Shown one piece after another: positions 11,160 through 22,764 of a stretch of DNA of 64,000 bases (positions are counted from its first letter, which is position 1; the number at the start of each line of letters is the position of its first letter). The notes under the pieces were generated by a model, which saw only the letters and a program-made list of their open reading frames with translations, made no database searches and was not told the origin of the DNA. Where the stretch lies: NCBI GenBank assembly GCA_019095985.1, contig CM032660.1:29666468-29730467 (forward strand), given 5' to 3'. A program made the translations under genes and the position numbers. The stretch comes from Streblospio benedicti. Its lineage: Eukaryota; Annelida; Polychaeta; Spionida; Spionidae.

Positions 11160-11745
11160 CAAAACCCTCACATTTGAGCGGTCCCGAACGCCCGAAACGC
11201 CGGAAAATGCCGGGCAAACGCCGGTAGAGGTTTCCATGCTATTCCATCCTGGCGGACCCTACTTTGCAGACCGTGGCGGATTGTGGCAAAAACGGGTTGA
11301 GTCCGCCAAATCCCTGAAACTCCGCAGTGTTTTTAACCCCCAAACGTGGCAAAACGTCGCAAAACGCATATGATTTCGCCATAAAACGTCTTGGGACACA
11401 CGGTTACCAGGGGAATGGCTAGTCAAATCTCACGGGGATTGAATCCGCACCCGATCCCCTGAAGCCCCACGGGTTCATATCTGAGTCCGGCAGAGTCCAT
11501 AATTTTTAGATTTTTACATTCCGCATTAAAGCAATTTTTTTCTATTCGCCACATTTTTGCAGCAGTGGAGGGCAGTGGGGGGGGGGGGGGGTGTGTGCTC
11601 GAGGGGCTGAAGAAGGGCTGCGGAGCCGTTCATAGTCCGCCTGAAAGTGCAAATCTGACCCTTTTGGTTAATTTTGAAAAGTGCACGAACGGTCCGCAAT
11701 GGGTTTGATCTCAAATTCGGCGCCGCCACTCTGACACGGGGGGGA
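11160..11745. mobile_element. PIF/Harbinger right end, first copy
   Basis: This segment shares GGCGGACCCTACTTTG, TCTATTCGCCACATTT, GGAGGGCAGTGGGGG and GTGTGTGCTCGAGGGGCTG with 13200-13640 in the same order. It ends in the inverted terminal word CCACTCTGACACGGGG. A run of about 16 G at 11577-11592 interrupts it. Confidence 0.6.
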
Positions 11746-12264
11746 AATGAAGGGAAGTCGTAAACTTCAAACAGAAGTGAAAAATTGGAATCAAAAATTT
11801 CATGCCGCGTTGGGGATTATTGGTCGAATTCCCTTTGATCTTTTTTCGTCGCCCATGTTCGTGAGAAGCCGTTTCTGAGCCGTTGTTCCTGTGGAGACGT
11901 GAATGGGTCGTTTCAAAAACGTAGTAACCCAAATGACATGGGTACTAGCTCCGTATGAGAAAGTTTGTAAAACGTTTGTAGATCGTTTGGGTAGGTGGGG
12001 ATTTCTAATTAATAAATATACTAAAATACGTCTGACTGTTGGAACTTAAATTTTTTTTAATTTAATTTAACACACTTTGAATTTGCACTTGAACTTGAAA
12101 ACACCGGACCCAATAAAATTAACCAAACAATTTGTTGTTTAAGTCTTACATTGAAAGGTGTATTATGAAATTAAATGAACACTAGCAAGCTAATAAACCT
12201 ATTAATAAAGATAAAGATATGAAATGACTTTAATGTGTGGCTATGTTAAAAGTTTTCAACCAGG

Positions 12265-12530
12265 GCCAACAAATAACTATTAATACAAATACCAAATGAC
12301 CCATAATTATTAATTAGTTCATAACAAAATTTATTTCACCCATGCCAAACAAATACCAATTACTATTACAAAATTAGCCATATTTATTAATTAGTTCATA
12401 CCAAAATGTTTTCAACCCATGGCCAACATATACCCATTACTATTACAAAATTAGCCATATTCAACCCATGCCCAACAAATACCAATTACCCATATTTATT
12501 AATTACTTCACACCTAAATGTTTTATGCAC
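12265..12530. repeat. degenerate tandem repeat of about 85 bp
   Basis: Three to four imperfect units contain TTATTAATTAGTTCATA, CCAAAATGTTTTCAACCCATG and CCAACAAATACCAATTAC. The tract is AT-rich and non-coding and lies between the two right ends of the Harbinger nest. Confidence 0.55.
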
Positions 12531-13199
12531 AACTGCCAGTTGAATTACTTATTGCCTTTTGGGAGACTATCATATTTTAATCATTTATTATCATAAAACA
12601 TCTAAAAATTAAAATGCAACCAGTATATATTTAGCAATTTACTATATTGACGTTAAAGTAAAAATTTAAATATTAGAATTAAATGACAAACACAATGCTT
12701 TATTTTTCTAATTTTATTTTCAATTTTTTTTATTTTCAGGGGGGGCGCTCTCTCTTGGGACATGGCAACACAAGTAAATACATTCATTCTGTTTCTTTGC
12801 AATAATCAAAGAAGTACATTGATTGAAATCCATTTTATTTAAAAAATGAAGTGATTGTGAACACTTCACTATAAAAACTTGTTACAAAATATGAAACACA
12901 AGTGACACTTACACTATTTAAATTGACCAACCGACAACACCACTTAAAATTTTCAAAATGAAATTGTTGACTTGACATTTTAGTTTTGTAAAAAAATGCT
13001 ATCTACAATACTGTTCCCTAAACCTTACAACGTGATAAAAAAATGACAGCTAGGGCTGCGAATACACTTAAATGAACAGTACACAGCAAGTAACATTTTC
13101 ATGCAAAAGTAATACAAATAGACCACCATACAGCACATATAGTTTAAATTTAAATAAAATATTTGAAATTTTAGTTTTGTTAAAAAATGCAATTTTATT

Positions 13200-13640
13200 T
13201 ATACGCCCGATTTTGCTTGATGGGCCACGGCGCAGGGGGATGGCTAGTCCGAAATCTCCCGAACGTTCTCTTGAATCCTGGCGGACCCTACTTTGGAGAC
13301 CGATCCCGCGGGTTGAGCCGCCACAAACTCACATAAAGCCATAAAACGTCTGAGTCGTCTTGGGACACACGGTTGGGGCGGTCCAAATCTCACGTTCTCT
13401 TTAATCAAGACGATTTTACATTCCGCAGATTTTACAAGCAATTTTTCTATTCGCCACATTTCGCATCAGTGGAGGGCAGTGGGGGCGGGGGTGTGTGCTC
13501 GAGGGGCTGCGGAGCCGTTCATAATCCGCCTGAAAGTGGAAATCTGGGTCGCCTTTGGTTAATTTTCGAAAAGTGCCCGAACCGCGTCTGGAATGGACAC
13601 GATCTCAAATTCCGCGTCGCCACTCTGACACGGGGGTTAC
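13200..13640. mobile_element. PIF/Harbinger right end, second copy
   Basis: This is a second copy of the 11160-11745 right terminus, ending GCCACTCTGACACGGGGG at 13621-13638 and followed by TTA. It faces the left ends at 9558 and 9783, so the whole 9558-13640 tract can be read as one composite or nested insertion. Confidence 0.6.
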
Positions 13641-14830
13641 CAGGCGTTATGTTTTCTGTTACAACACATTTCTTATATTTGTTTCCAATTCATCTATTTC
13701 CTGCTCAACTATATCGTCCCAATCACTAAGGTCATATTTTGTCTTTCTTGCTGTTGGTGGAGACAGTGTCTGTGTCGTGGAAGCCATATTCCCTTCAGAC
13801 TGCACACAGGTATACACCCTTTTCTTGTCTTCTTCCGTGAGAATCCTACTAAAATTTCTGTTTGGGCTGATGAAAAATTGCCGAGCTATGATAAGAAGTT
13901 GGATTTTTATAAAAAAAAATAAAAAAAAATAAAAAATAAAATAAAAAAAATATCATCCGCAGTCTCTTTTAATTGTACCAGACAAGTATTATCACCATCT
14001 GTAGTTGTACAGTGTGCTGACAGTTTCTTTACCCATGGAAGCAGAATGTGTAGCGTAGGATGGTGTTCACCGTCACACGCCTTTGTTGCTGACTTGAATG
14101 GTGTCAAAAATCACTGACATGGTTTAAGAGCGTTTGGTTTATTGGTGTAACTCGATGTAAAAAAGTCCCTTAGCTGAAATTACAAATGTCATCCAATTGC
14201 TCATATAATGATATTAGCATTTCCAGGAGTGAGTTGCACCACGTTGCACAGCATTGTTTTGGTTGTTTTTGTAAGAGATGTTTTAATAGATGGCTGTTTT
14301 AAAAATTCGACCAAAGTTTTTGAGTTGTCAATGTGCACAGAAATGTCTTGGGGAGCAGGCTTTTTATACAAAGAGTGTTAAATTGCCCTATTTAGAACAT
14401 GATTTATACAGTCTAATCGTTCATCATCCTGAAGAGCGGAGATGGAATTTGCTTTCCTTGTCTGTCATGAAGATAGCATTCTGGATATAGGACTCATCCA
14501 GGCCAACCCCAAAGTCTGCTAGATGTTATACCATGCAAGGAAAAAACATTCCAAAATGCAAATTACTTCAGGCGCATACCACACCCACTCATGTAGAATT
14601 AAAAATATAAAAAGTATGATTTTTTTTGGCACAGTATGTTTTAATATATAATCCCAGCTGTTTTAGGATGAATGAGTCAGGCTGTTCTGTACAAAGAACT
14701 CGATTGGCCAAGTTAACGTTATTATCTATCCAATGGGCTGTTACAGTCGTATATGCACGGTGTTTATTGTCTGTCCACATTCAGTAGTGAAAGCAACTAA
14801 ACTGAGTAATATCTGTTGAAGGCATCTTTT
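13641..14830 (-). pseudogene. decayed hAT-superfamily transposase
   Basis: Reading the minus strand from high to low coordinates gives hAT signatures in the right order: MWTDNKHRAYTTVTAHWID and LANRVLCTEQ (about 14780-14690), TWCNSLLEMLISLYEQLDD (about 14250-14190), PFKSATKACDGEHHPTL and LPWVKKLSAH (about 14105-14000), and an acidic stretch DLSDWDDIVEQEIDELE (about 13730-13680). The family normally has an N-terminal BED finger and a C-terminal dimerisation region of several hundred residues. Neither is seen here. Stops and frame changes separate the pieces, and an A/T-only run at 13905-13950 interrupts them, so it is a relic. It abuts the Harbinger right end at 13640. Confidence 0.72.
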
Positions 14831-17200
14831 AACAATGTTGAGAGATTATCTCTTTCCATTTGAGCTGCTCTGTGCACTTGCAGATGTTATCCTCTGCTCT
14901 CACATACAGCAGATTTAGTATACATAATTTGACTATAACCACAAGAACAGTATGTGTTAAAAGATCATAACATTGTAGCAATTAACTGGTCACTTTTGAC
15001 TTCAAAGGCACCCACTAATTGTTTAAAGTTAACCTATCTTGCCACAGCAAGGTATCATCTATCATCTATCATCTATCAAATTGTATAGATGGATGTGTAT
15101 TAGTGGTCTAATGACGACCCAAAACACACGTCTTGATTTTGTTTATGATCAGAATGATAAATGAAAAAAAATGTCTTCCACGAGAAAAAGGTCTACAAAA
15201 ATTTGAAACTGTCCCCTTTCCCCTCAAATTTCAGATCTAATGATTTGTGAAACCCCCCACATACTACATATTATGTCGTCTCTGCCTTCGTCTAAATGTT
15301 TTGTTCCTCCAACTTTGGAGCAAATCATGTAATATATCTTTTCTTTAAAAATAATGTGTGCAATTCTGTACAACTTGTTTATATTGCAAATTTTCAGTAA
15401 TAGAATATGGTGAACGTTTTTACAATATACTTATTAATTAACAGCAATACTATAAAGTATTCTGTTGTGCATTATTTATTTGTATGTAATCATATCCTGA
15501 AGTATTATTTCTGCTCTGTTCACATGGTCAATGGACAACTGCAAATATTCCAAATAATAAAATAGTGTTCTTATGTACTTTTATCTTTGTTTCAAAAGTT
15601 TTAACATTTTATAAAGTACAAGATTGGAAAGACTGAAGTAACATTAACAACTATGAACAATGAGCATTGAATCAATATTTAAGGCACAAATATTATTGTA
15701 CTTCATATTCATTTTGAGGTTCAAATTTGCATACGTAACTCCCCATGCATATGCACACCCTGCACGTAGCGGTTTTTTTTTCAATTCCGAGAATAGTATA
15801 CATGTTTCTTCCACTCCTGACCGTGTTTATGAATGGCAATCCCGTTGAATATTTTCTGATCTCTTCATAATTTCATACGCCAATCTTTGCATAAATTTTG
15901 ATAATTATAATGTAAAGGGGACTGCTTTACTACACTCTACTACAGATTCATTCATAAAATTGTAAAGTTATTCTTTCTAAACACCAGATGACAGCATTGA
16001 TAATAAAATTGCCACAAAAATTGGACCAGCCTATTAATCCATTTCCGTTGTTTGTGGACTAATAAGACATGTGACTGCAATCAATATAGTTTGTCGCCTG
16101 CGCTTTGTTGGTTCTTCAATGCATCCAGCAAGGTAGCACTCTAGTTGATAAAGGCTATATCATTGTACTTTTTACCTTGACCTTAACTGAACTCAACTGA
16201 AGTACTTTCTTTTGTTCTTGAATAGAAATTGGATAGTTTTAAGTGATTTCTATGCCTTGTTGCCGAGTATATACGTGGGAGAAAAAGGTAATTATACTTG
16301 TGGAGGAGTGGAGATATCAGCCAATATCTCATCTCGTGGTTTTGATAACAGCACTCGTTCGCTTTGCTCACTCATACTGTTATCAAAACCACTCAGTGAG
16401 ATATTGGCTGATATCTCCACTCCACTCGTATCATAACCTATTAATATTGATTGGCGCTGGTGGTACCAGAGATTGTTTAAAGAGACATGCACAGGTGACT
16501 TCCAAGGTATATAATTTTACATTTATGTCATGTAAATGGTACTTGCTAAGTCAGTTGAATATATACATTTTCAGCTATTTGTATCATTCCATCTCTCCGT
16601 AATTAAACCATTTTTATCTCTGGGAAGATGTTTTGTACAAAAACATTGGCAATGTCAATATTATTATTCTATCAGCCTTAAAGCCGCGTCCCGATAACGG
16701 GAGCGTAGTGGCAGCTGAAGACCGGCGCAAGGAAATCCATAAAAATTGGTCTTACGCGTTTATTGTGTGGAGCGGAAGTTTTTTTTAGACCTCGGTGTTT
16801 CTAACTTCTGAACCCCTCCCCACGGGTTTGTATATAAAACATATGACCCCCCCATTCGACGGGTTAGCAAATCAAACAAATATCCCCCCCGCCTCGAAAT
16901 ATATGCCTGAAATATGAACTTCCCACACCCCCACTTTAGTATACAACATACCTAGCATATGACACCCCCATTTCCACACGCCCTGAGTATGTAGTAGAAT
17001 AGCATTGTACTGTCATATCTGCTGTACAAATTCCCAAAATTATTTAGCTATATAAATGAAACTATGAATGAATGAAACTAGTTTTTTCCTCGGTTTATTA
17101 AATGCAATAAACAAAATGCAATACAAACTAGTTAGTATATATCAACTTGCCATGATAGGAGATGACTAGTGCCATTTAATTGAATTTAGAGAAAGCAATT
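14831..17200. other. gene-free AT-rich stretch
   Basis: I find no exon here. The contents are a CTTGCCACAGCAAGGTATCAT motif with ATCATCT repeats (15040-15080), a long hairpin (16298-16435) and a GACCCCC-type repeat tract (16790-16980). The remaining open frames are short and compositionally random. Confidence 0.45.
16298..16435. repeat. inverted repeat with 54-bp arms
   Basis: The left arm GAGTGGAGATATCAGCCAAT...GGTTTTGATAACAG (16298-16351) pairs with CTGTTATCAAAACC...ATTGGCTGATATCTCCACTC (16378-16432) around a 26-base loop, with a few mismatches. It could form a long RNA hairpin if transcribed, or be a small fold-back MITE. Confidence 0.8.
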
Positions 17201-17679
17201 TAATCTTTATCTGTTATTTCAAAAAAAGTAAAATAATTTATATTGTATTTTCCGAAAATAAAAGTTAGTGGTATTGAAAGACAATTAAACGTGTAATATA
17301 ATTCAATCTTTATAAAAGGTTTCATATTAATATCATAAGTAGCTTGCAGTGGCTCAGACGATTGCTCTAATATAAGAGCCGATGAGCTATTATCAAAAAC
17401 TCTAAATTCAATTAATAGCAAAAGTCTTTTCGTATCATGACAAGTTAGCTTTGATATATTTCTAAGCAGTACAGCAGTTAAAGAAAAACTTTCCATCCAA
17501 TCACAAAAATCCTCTTCGGCAAATATTAGCAATTCAATGTGTTTAGTGTTGACATATGAAACTAGGTACAAAATAAATTTTATACAACCAAATGATTGAT
17601 CACATACCAAAAAGAAATAGATTAAGACATATAAACGCTTGCCACGGCCCCTTTCAGTACATTTACAAAATTTGAACAT
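17200..17679 (-). CDS. hypothetical open frame, unrecognised
   Basis: An uninterrupted minus-strand frame of about 159 codons starts at the first ATG (17679-17677) and ends in the AT-rich region before 17200. This is longer than expected by chance at this base composition. It contains a hydrophobic stretch RLYVLIYFFLVC and an acidic patch FAEEDFCDWMESF, but no domain that I know. No convincing splice sites or polyadenylation context were found, and the start falls beside a C-rich repeat. It may be a genuine small gene, an exon, part of a mobile element, or chance. Confidence 0.2.
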   Translation of the reverse strand: MFKFCKCTERGRGKRLYVLIYFFLVCDQSFGCIKFILYLVSYVNTKHIELLIFAEEDFCDWMESFSLTAVLLRNISKLTCHDTKRLLLLIEFRVFDNSSSALILEQSSEPLQATYDINMKPFIKIELYYTFNCLSIPLTFIFGKYNINYFTFFEITDKD

Positions 17680-17819
17680 TTGAACCACCCCCACCCCCCC
17701 AGTAAAATTTCAAAAATCAGAATATTTGACCCCCCATATTCTTCCATATTTTAAACTTCTGACCCCCCACAACATTCAAATTCAAAATCTGACCCCCTCC
17801 CCCACCCCCATGGCTTAAA

Positions 17820-18640
17820 TAATGACTCAGCCCTTCCTTACGCTGAAACATTCGCCACAATCACTACATTGGTAACGTTGTTCACCAGGGTGGATTCTCA
17901 TGTGTTTGGTCAAGCAACTATGGAGGCTATATACCAGTCAAATTTTAGAACAATGTGTCAAAATAAGCCATTACATGGTTGGGAGATATTATTTTAATAT
18001 GATAAATTGTATAATTGTTTGGTGCTGCAATATTTTAATGTCGCCAGTACCTCGTTCTTTCCACTCTGGTGGGGGGACTTCATCGTTTCTGAATAGTCTA
18101 ACACGGACTTTAGAGACAGTTTCAATGGGTTTATTCAAATATCTTAGTAAAGAGTTAGAGTTTGTTTATTAATATTACCATTGTCTCTAACTACATTCAT
18201 AACTTTTCTGTGCTTTGACACATGTCTATTTCTTTTTCATCTTTCATGTGTCTGCCTGTGGTGTGATTTTAGCATTTTTGTTACATTTGTCTCCATGGAA
18301 TTTTTAAATGCTTTAGCAAATTTGTAGATTCTATCTCGTTGTCAGAACAACTATATGATTTCACACCACAATGATCCTTCACATGATTTTTTTAGCAAGG
18401 AATGACGCCTAAAATACTTCCCACATTCACTACATGCATGAGGGATGGTTTCACTGTAAGTTTTCACGTGCTCTTTAATTTGCTCAAGATCACCAAACGT
18501 TTTCTCACAAAGATTGCATTTGAACGTGCTTGGTTTATCTCCATGGTGGATTCTGTTCATATGTAATTGTAATAAATCAGGTAAACCGAAACAGATACCA
18601 CATTCACTACACAAATGAGGAATGCTTTTATTGTGTGGTT
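17820..18640 (-). pseudogene. C2H2 zinc-finger module I, decayed
   Basis: Minus-strand reading of 18614-18351 gives a complete finger, CSECGICFGLPDLLQLHMNR with the second histidine two residues on. A second, CNLCEKTFGDLEQIKEHVKT, has tyrosine in place of the last histidine. The third begins CSECGKYFRRHSLL and is broken by an extra A in a seven-A run. Another finger end, HMRIHPGEQRYQCSDCGECF, lies at about 17895-17825 and is followed by a possible donor GTAAGG. A shared block with GTCGCCAGTACCTCGTTCT lies at 18021-18110. Intact genes of this kind bind DNA as nuclear factors. Here the finger array is short and damaged, so it looks like a decayed gene piece or a mis-sequenced one. Confidence 0.55.
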
Positions 18641-18874
18641 GGTGGTATGTTCTGGTTCTTTACATTGGAAAATATGCAAATCAGTCAGCCGACTTACACA
18701 GGCCCTCTTTCTGCTTTTTACCTAGAATCACTGTTCTTCAATAGCATCTGTTTAAAAAAAAATGCACGTTTTCTTTACTTATATTCTTGTTACATTTTAT
18801 ATATTTTCATACATGCTTTTATACGCTTGCACATTTTCTGCCCTTGGGAATCTTGCAGCTAATAGCTCGGTCTT

Positions 18875-19605
18875 TCATCTGTTCCATCTGCGGACACTCT
18901 CCACAGCCAGGACAGGTCGCTGCCACAGGGAGGTTTCAAAGTCATAGATGTCATCACACAGTGGTTTTAACAAACCGTACGAGTTTTGTCTCTCTTCATC
19001 AACACTCCAAATACCAATTGTTTCGTGCTGCAATATTTTCATGTCGCCAGTACCTCGTTCTCTCCACTCTGGTGGGCAGACTTCATTTCTGAATAGTCTA
19101 ATGGTGCATTCGGAACAACTCGTGAACTGGTACATTCATAACGTTTCTGTTTTTTGAGGCATGTCTCTTTCTTTTTCATCTTTCATGTGTCTGTGGCATG
19201 ATTTTAGCATTTTAGATATTTTTGTCTCCATAGAATTCTTAAAAGTTGTAGCAAATTTGTAGATTCTATCTCTTTGTCAGAACAACTATATGGTTTCACG
19301 CCACAATGATCCTTCACATGATTTTTTCGCAAGGAATGACGTCTAAAACATTTCCCTCATTCATTACATGCATGAGGTCTGGTTTCACTGTAATTTTTCA
19401 CATGCTCTTTAATTTGCTCAAAATCACCAAACGTTTTCAAACAAACATTGCATTTGAACGTGCTTGGTTTATCTCCATGGTGGATTCTGTTCATATGTAA
19501 TTGTAACAAATCAGGTAAACTGAAACAGATACCACATTCACTACACAAATGAGGAATGCTTTTATTGCGTGGTTGGTCGATGGTAACACACAGTGGTTGC
19601 AACAA
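18875..19605 (-). pseudogene. C2H2 zinc-finger module II, decayed
   Basis: This is a second copy of the same module. 19605-19357 encodes CSECGICFSLPDLLQLHMNR and CNVCLKTFGDFEQIKEHVKN. The third finger then reads CNE followed by a stop where module I has a cysteine codon. Downstream on the minus strand, 19135-18875 keeps an open frame with LFRNEVCPPEWRERGTGDMK, the translated form of the shared GTCGCCAGTACC block. Finger sequences of modules I and II are almost identical, so the duplication is fairly recent. Confidence 0.55.
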
Positions 19606-19719
19606 ACCTTATGAGTTTGGTCTCTTCTCTGGTGTTTAGAAAGCGTGTGAAACAATACCAGCAACAAAGACATTTAAATAGAATGATCTCTTCTCATCAA
19701 CACTCTGCAAATACCAATT

Positions 19720-20170
19720 GTTTTGTGCTGCAATATTTTCATGTCGCCAGTACCTCGTTCTATTCTTTCCACTCTGGTGGGTGGACTTCATTTCTGAACA
19801 TTCCGACACGGACAGTTTTAATGGATTTATTTAAATATCTTAGTAAAAAAAATAAATGAGAGTTTGTTTATTACTATTGTCCCCGACTTGTTGGGCGATA
19901 GAGACTATTATAAGAGTCATTAAATTTGATGTTTTCGCCGTCACGCCCACTCAGATAGACATATAAAATATGTACAAAAAATAGGTAAATAAAATAAAAG
20001 AAAAGACATAGTTCTAGTTCTAGTTTGTACTCTGCGGCCATCAATTTCTGATGATTATAGCAGAGGGAGGCCACAAATAAAAGAAACACATGTATCCACA
20101 TTGTTTTGTCACAGAATCTGTACTTTGAGACTTGTCTTTCTTTTTCATCTTACATGTGTCTGCCTGTTGG
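19720..20170 (-). repeat. zinc-finger module III remnant, without fingers
   Basis: The shared block GTGCTGCAATATTTTCATGT through CATTTCTGAACATTCC (19724-19815) and the CATTTCTTTTTCATCTTACATGTGTCTGCC-like block (20125-20165) recur here. The finger-coding part is missing. Three copies of the first block at 18021, 19025 and 19724 show a tandem array with units of about 0.7-1.0 kb. Confidence 0.5.
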
Positions 20171-20499
20171 GTTTTCCATTTTATTCTTATCCTGCAATAA
20201 CATCCAGGATCGTGATGAAGTGCTTTAAAATTCACAGTGTGTTTCTAAGAATCTAACAAAATTGTTTCCGCCAATGTGGCAACGATCAGAAATCAAGAAC
20301 CTTCTAGAACTCGCTCGTTCTATACTACTTCAATACTTTGAATTCGATCAATAATAATCAATATGTCAAGGGAAAACATTTGCAATCAATATAGATGAAT
20401 AATGCAGTAATACTGGTAAATGAAAATATGGCCCATATTATGGGCACAAAACCACAACACTTGTTTTATCAGATATGATGATATCACTCCCAACTTCAA

Positions 20500-20986
20500 A
20501 AAAATAAAATATAACCAATTTAAAATTCTAATATAAAAAATTTTTAATATATAATTTTTAAAATTTTATTTTAGATAAAGGAGGGGGTAATTCAGGGAAA
20601 AACCCAAAAAATAAAAGCCCTGAAAATTTTAAACGTTAGGGGTTTTACAAGGCCTATAGTGAAAATTCGGAGGATTGCTCAAAGGGTGGAACAATTTTTC
20701 AAAATGGACCCAAATTTTTAAAACTTTATGCCCTTTTGGTGGGCTTAAACCTCCTGGTGGCTTTTATACCCAAACGGGGCGGGGTTTTTTTTTTGGGTTA
20801 AATCTCCCGGGTCTAACCCCTTTTCAAATTACTAAAAAAAAAAATTAAAACAAAAATTAATCCAAGTCTTTTTTTACACTTTTTAAAATTTTTATCAAAA
20901 GGGATATGAAAATAAAAAGTCCCCTTTATATTGGATTTTTTGGGGGTTTTTGGGGCCCCAAACCCAAAACTCCCCCTTTTTTAAAA
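20500..20986. other. suspect low-quality sequence before an assembly gap
   Basis: Nearly every homopolymer is doubled or longer (TTTTTTTTTT, GGGGTTTTTGGGGCCCC, AAACCCAAAACTCCCCC), unlike anything else in the window. The stretch runs straight into the N block. This pattern is typical of miscalled read ends. It should not be used for annotation. Confidence 0.75.
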
Positions 20987-21086
20987 NNNNNNNNNNNNNN
21001 NNNNNNNNNNNNNNNNNNNNNNNNNNNNNNNNNNNNNNNNNNNNNNNNNNNNNNNNNNNNNNNNNNNNNNNNNNNNNNNNNNNNNN
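20987..21086. other. assembly gap (100 N)
   Basis: Exactly 100 N, a conventional placeholder, so the true size is unknown. Confidence 0.99.
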
Positions 21087-22764
21087 CCTAGCTAAAAGCC
21101 TCACTGGCAGGTCAGATTAGTATGTACTTAAACTAAATTATTCTAATTATGACACGTATTTGAGAAACAATGCTCAGATGCATAGATACTTAAGGGCTTT
21201 GTTATTGATACACGACGGTTTGGAATAACATGGATGAGTATTTCTTACAGAAAATGCACCTCAAAAGTCGGACTTTCTGGGTCGGTTCCTGTACAATTAT
21301 AAGGCGAGTTGCGCAACGTCTACCCCTGACGATTGCAGCGCCGCCCGGTGGCAGAGGCGGAACTACGGTTTCACGGCGTGTTAGCCGCAAGGAGTGTTAA
21401 AGTCTGCGGTGTCTACGACTGTGCGTTATATATGAGTGCGTCGGCTCTGGGAACGCTTTTATCGAGGTAGCCATAAAATCAATATTCATCAAACGTACGT
21501 TGTACTTGCGTACAACTTCTACTCTACGCGCACCGTGTGATTACTAAAGTAAGGCATTCGTACCAATCCACGACGATGAAGAAATCGCAGTTTGAAAACG
21601 TCATTGCGCTATAATATTGAAGGTAAATATATGGATGATTCATGCTGTGCATCTTTAGCATCTTTGATAAAACCGAGCAACGATTTAAATATCTACCGAA
21701 TTTACATTCAAAATCGGTCCAAGAAGCAAACAAACGAATTGGCGATTACTGGAAATGGTCAAAATCAAACGTGATGCTGTATGTATCTTTATTTATAATT
21801 ATGAAAATAAGAAACTAGACCGTCTTCTGAATGTGTTCTGTAAATGTGACAAACTTCTGATGACTACCCCAAGAACTACTAAGTAGTATATTTCACTCTC
21901 CACGAGGAAACCTCCGACAGTGAATAACTTGTCAAGTGAAAAGCATTTGTGGTAGTCAGTCGCAAAACAGTGAAATGGTCGGCGGCAAACAAGGGGTTAA
22001 TTAATTGATGTTGTTCTGTATTAGTTCAGCAAACAGTGCACAGACATCCCAGCCCGTGGAGGATTTTGACACTGGGCATTGCTTCGTTGTCCGACATTTA
22101 TTATCTCTATATCTTCCATAATATTTGTTTGATTATGACAGTTGTTTCATTTATATCTTTGTCTTAGCCTCAACGTTGGAATCATAGTAAATGAACTATT
22201 TCTTATAACTATGTTAGTTAAAATTACTTGTCTACCCAGCGCTGCTCGGGTTGAAATGGATGAGATCCGGAACACATTAGATGCTCCTGCCTACCCATCC
22301 TTCCCTAGTCCTCCATCCCCCCCCAGCCCCCCTCCCCTGGTTAATAAGTCCGGAACAGATTAAATACACCTCCGTCATTCTCCTCCCATCATCATACCTT
22401 AAGGCCATGTACACAGTATATGGCAATGATTCAATCGCCCTAATATTGCCCCCTTTAGCTACCCTATTGTAAACAGGTGCGGAACAGATTTAATGTTTTG
22501 CATATTTTTTTATCAAATAATAATACTCAAGTATTTTTGGTTTAAATATTGCAGAGGAGTATCTTACATGCACCCTGAGAAAATGCAAATGGCCACATTT
22601 GACTGCGCTCACCACCTACTGGTGGCTGGCAGGTGTTAGGCATGATTGTCAGTTAACGTGGACTTATTTTCCAAACACCCAAAAGCATCGTGTAAATCGC
22701 TTCCCATGGGCCGGAAAAACACATTGTCCAGGGAAGTCACTTATAGTTGGCTCACACTTCTTAA
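21087..22764. other. gene-free stretch with short C-rich repeats
   Basis: No exon is recognised. GGAACA(C/G)ATTA(A/G)AT-type words occur near 22270, 22352 and 22480, each next to CCTCC-rich sequence, which suggests a short degenerate tandem repeat. A moderately GC-rich patch lies at 21300-21420, without a domain in any frame. Confidence 0.4.

Larger units (their letters stand above)
10030..11930. repeat. internal direct repeats of the Harbinger nest
   Basis: About 160 bases at 10030-10190 (AGTGAAAATTGGAATC... to CGTTTCAAAACGTAGT) recur at 11770-11930 in the same orientation with small indels. The sequence between holds the dead transposase and a GC-rich tract (11040-11480) rich in GGCGGA/CCGCC words. 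The arrangement indicates one copy inserted into or duplicated beside another. Confidence 0.55.
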
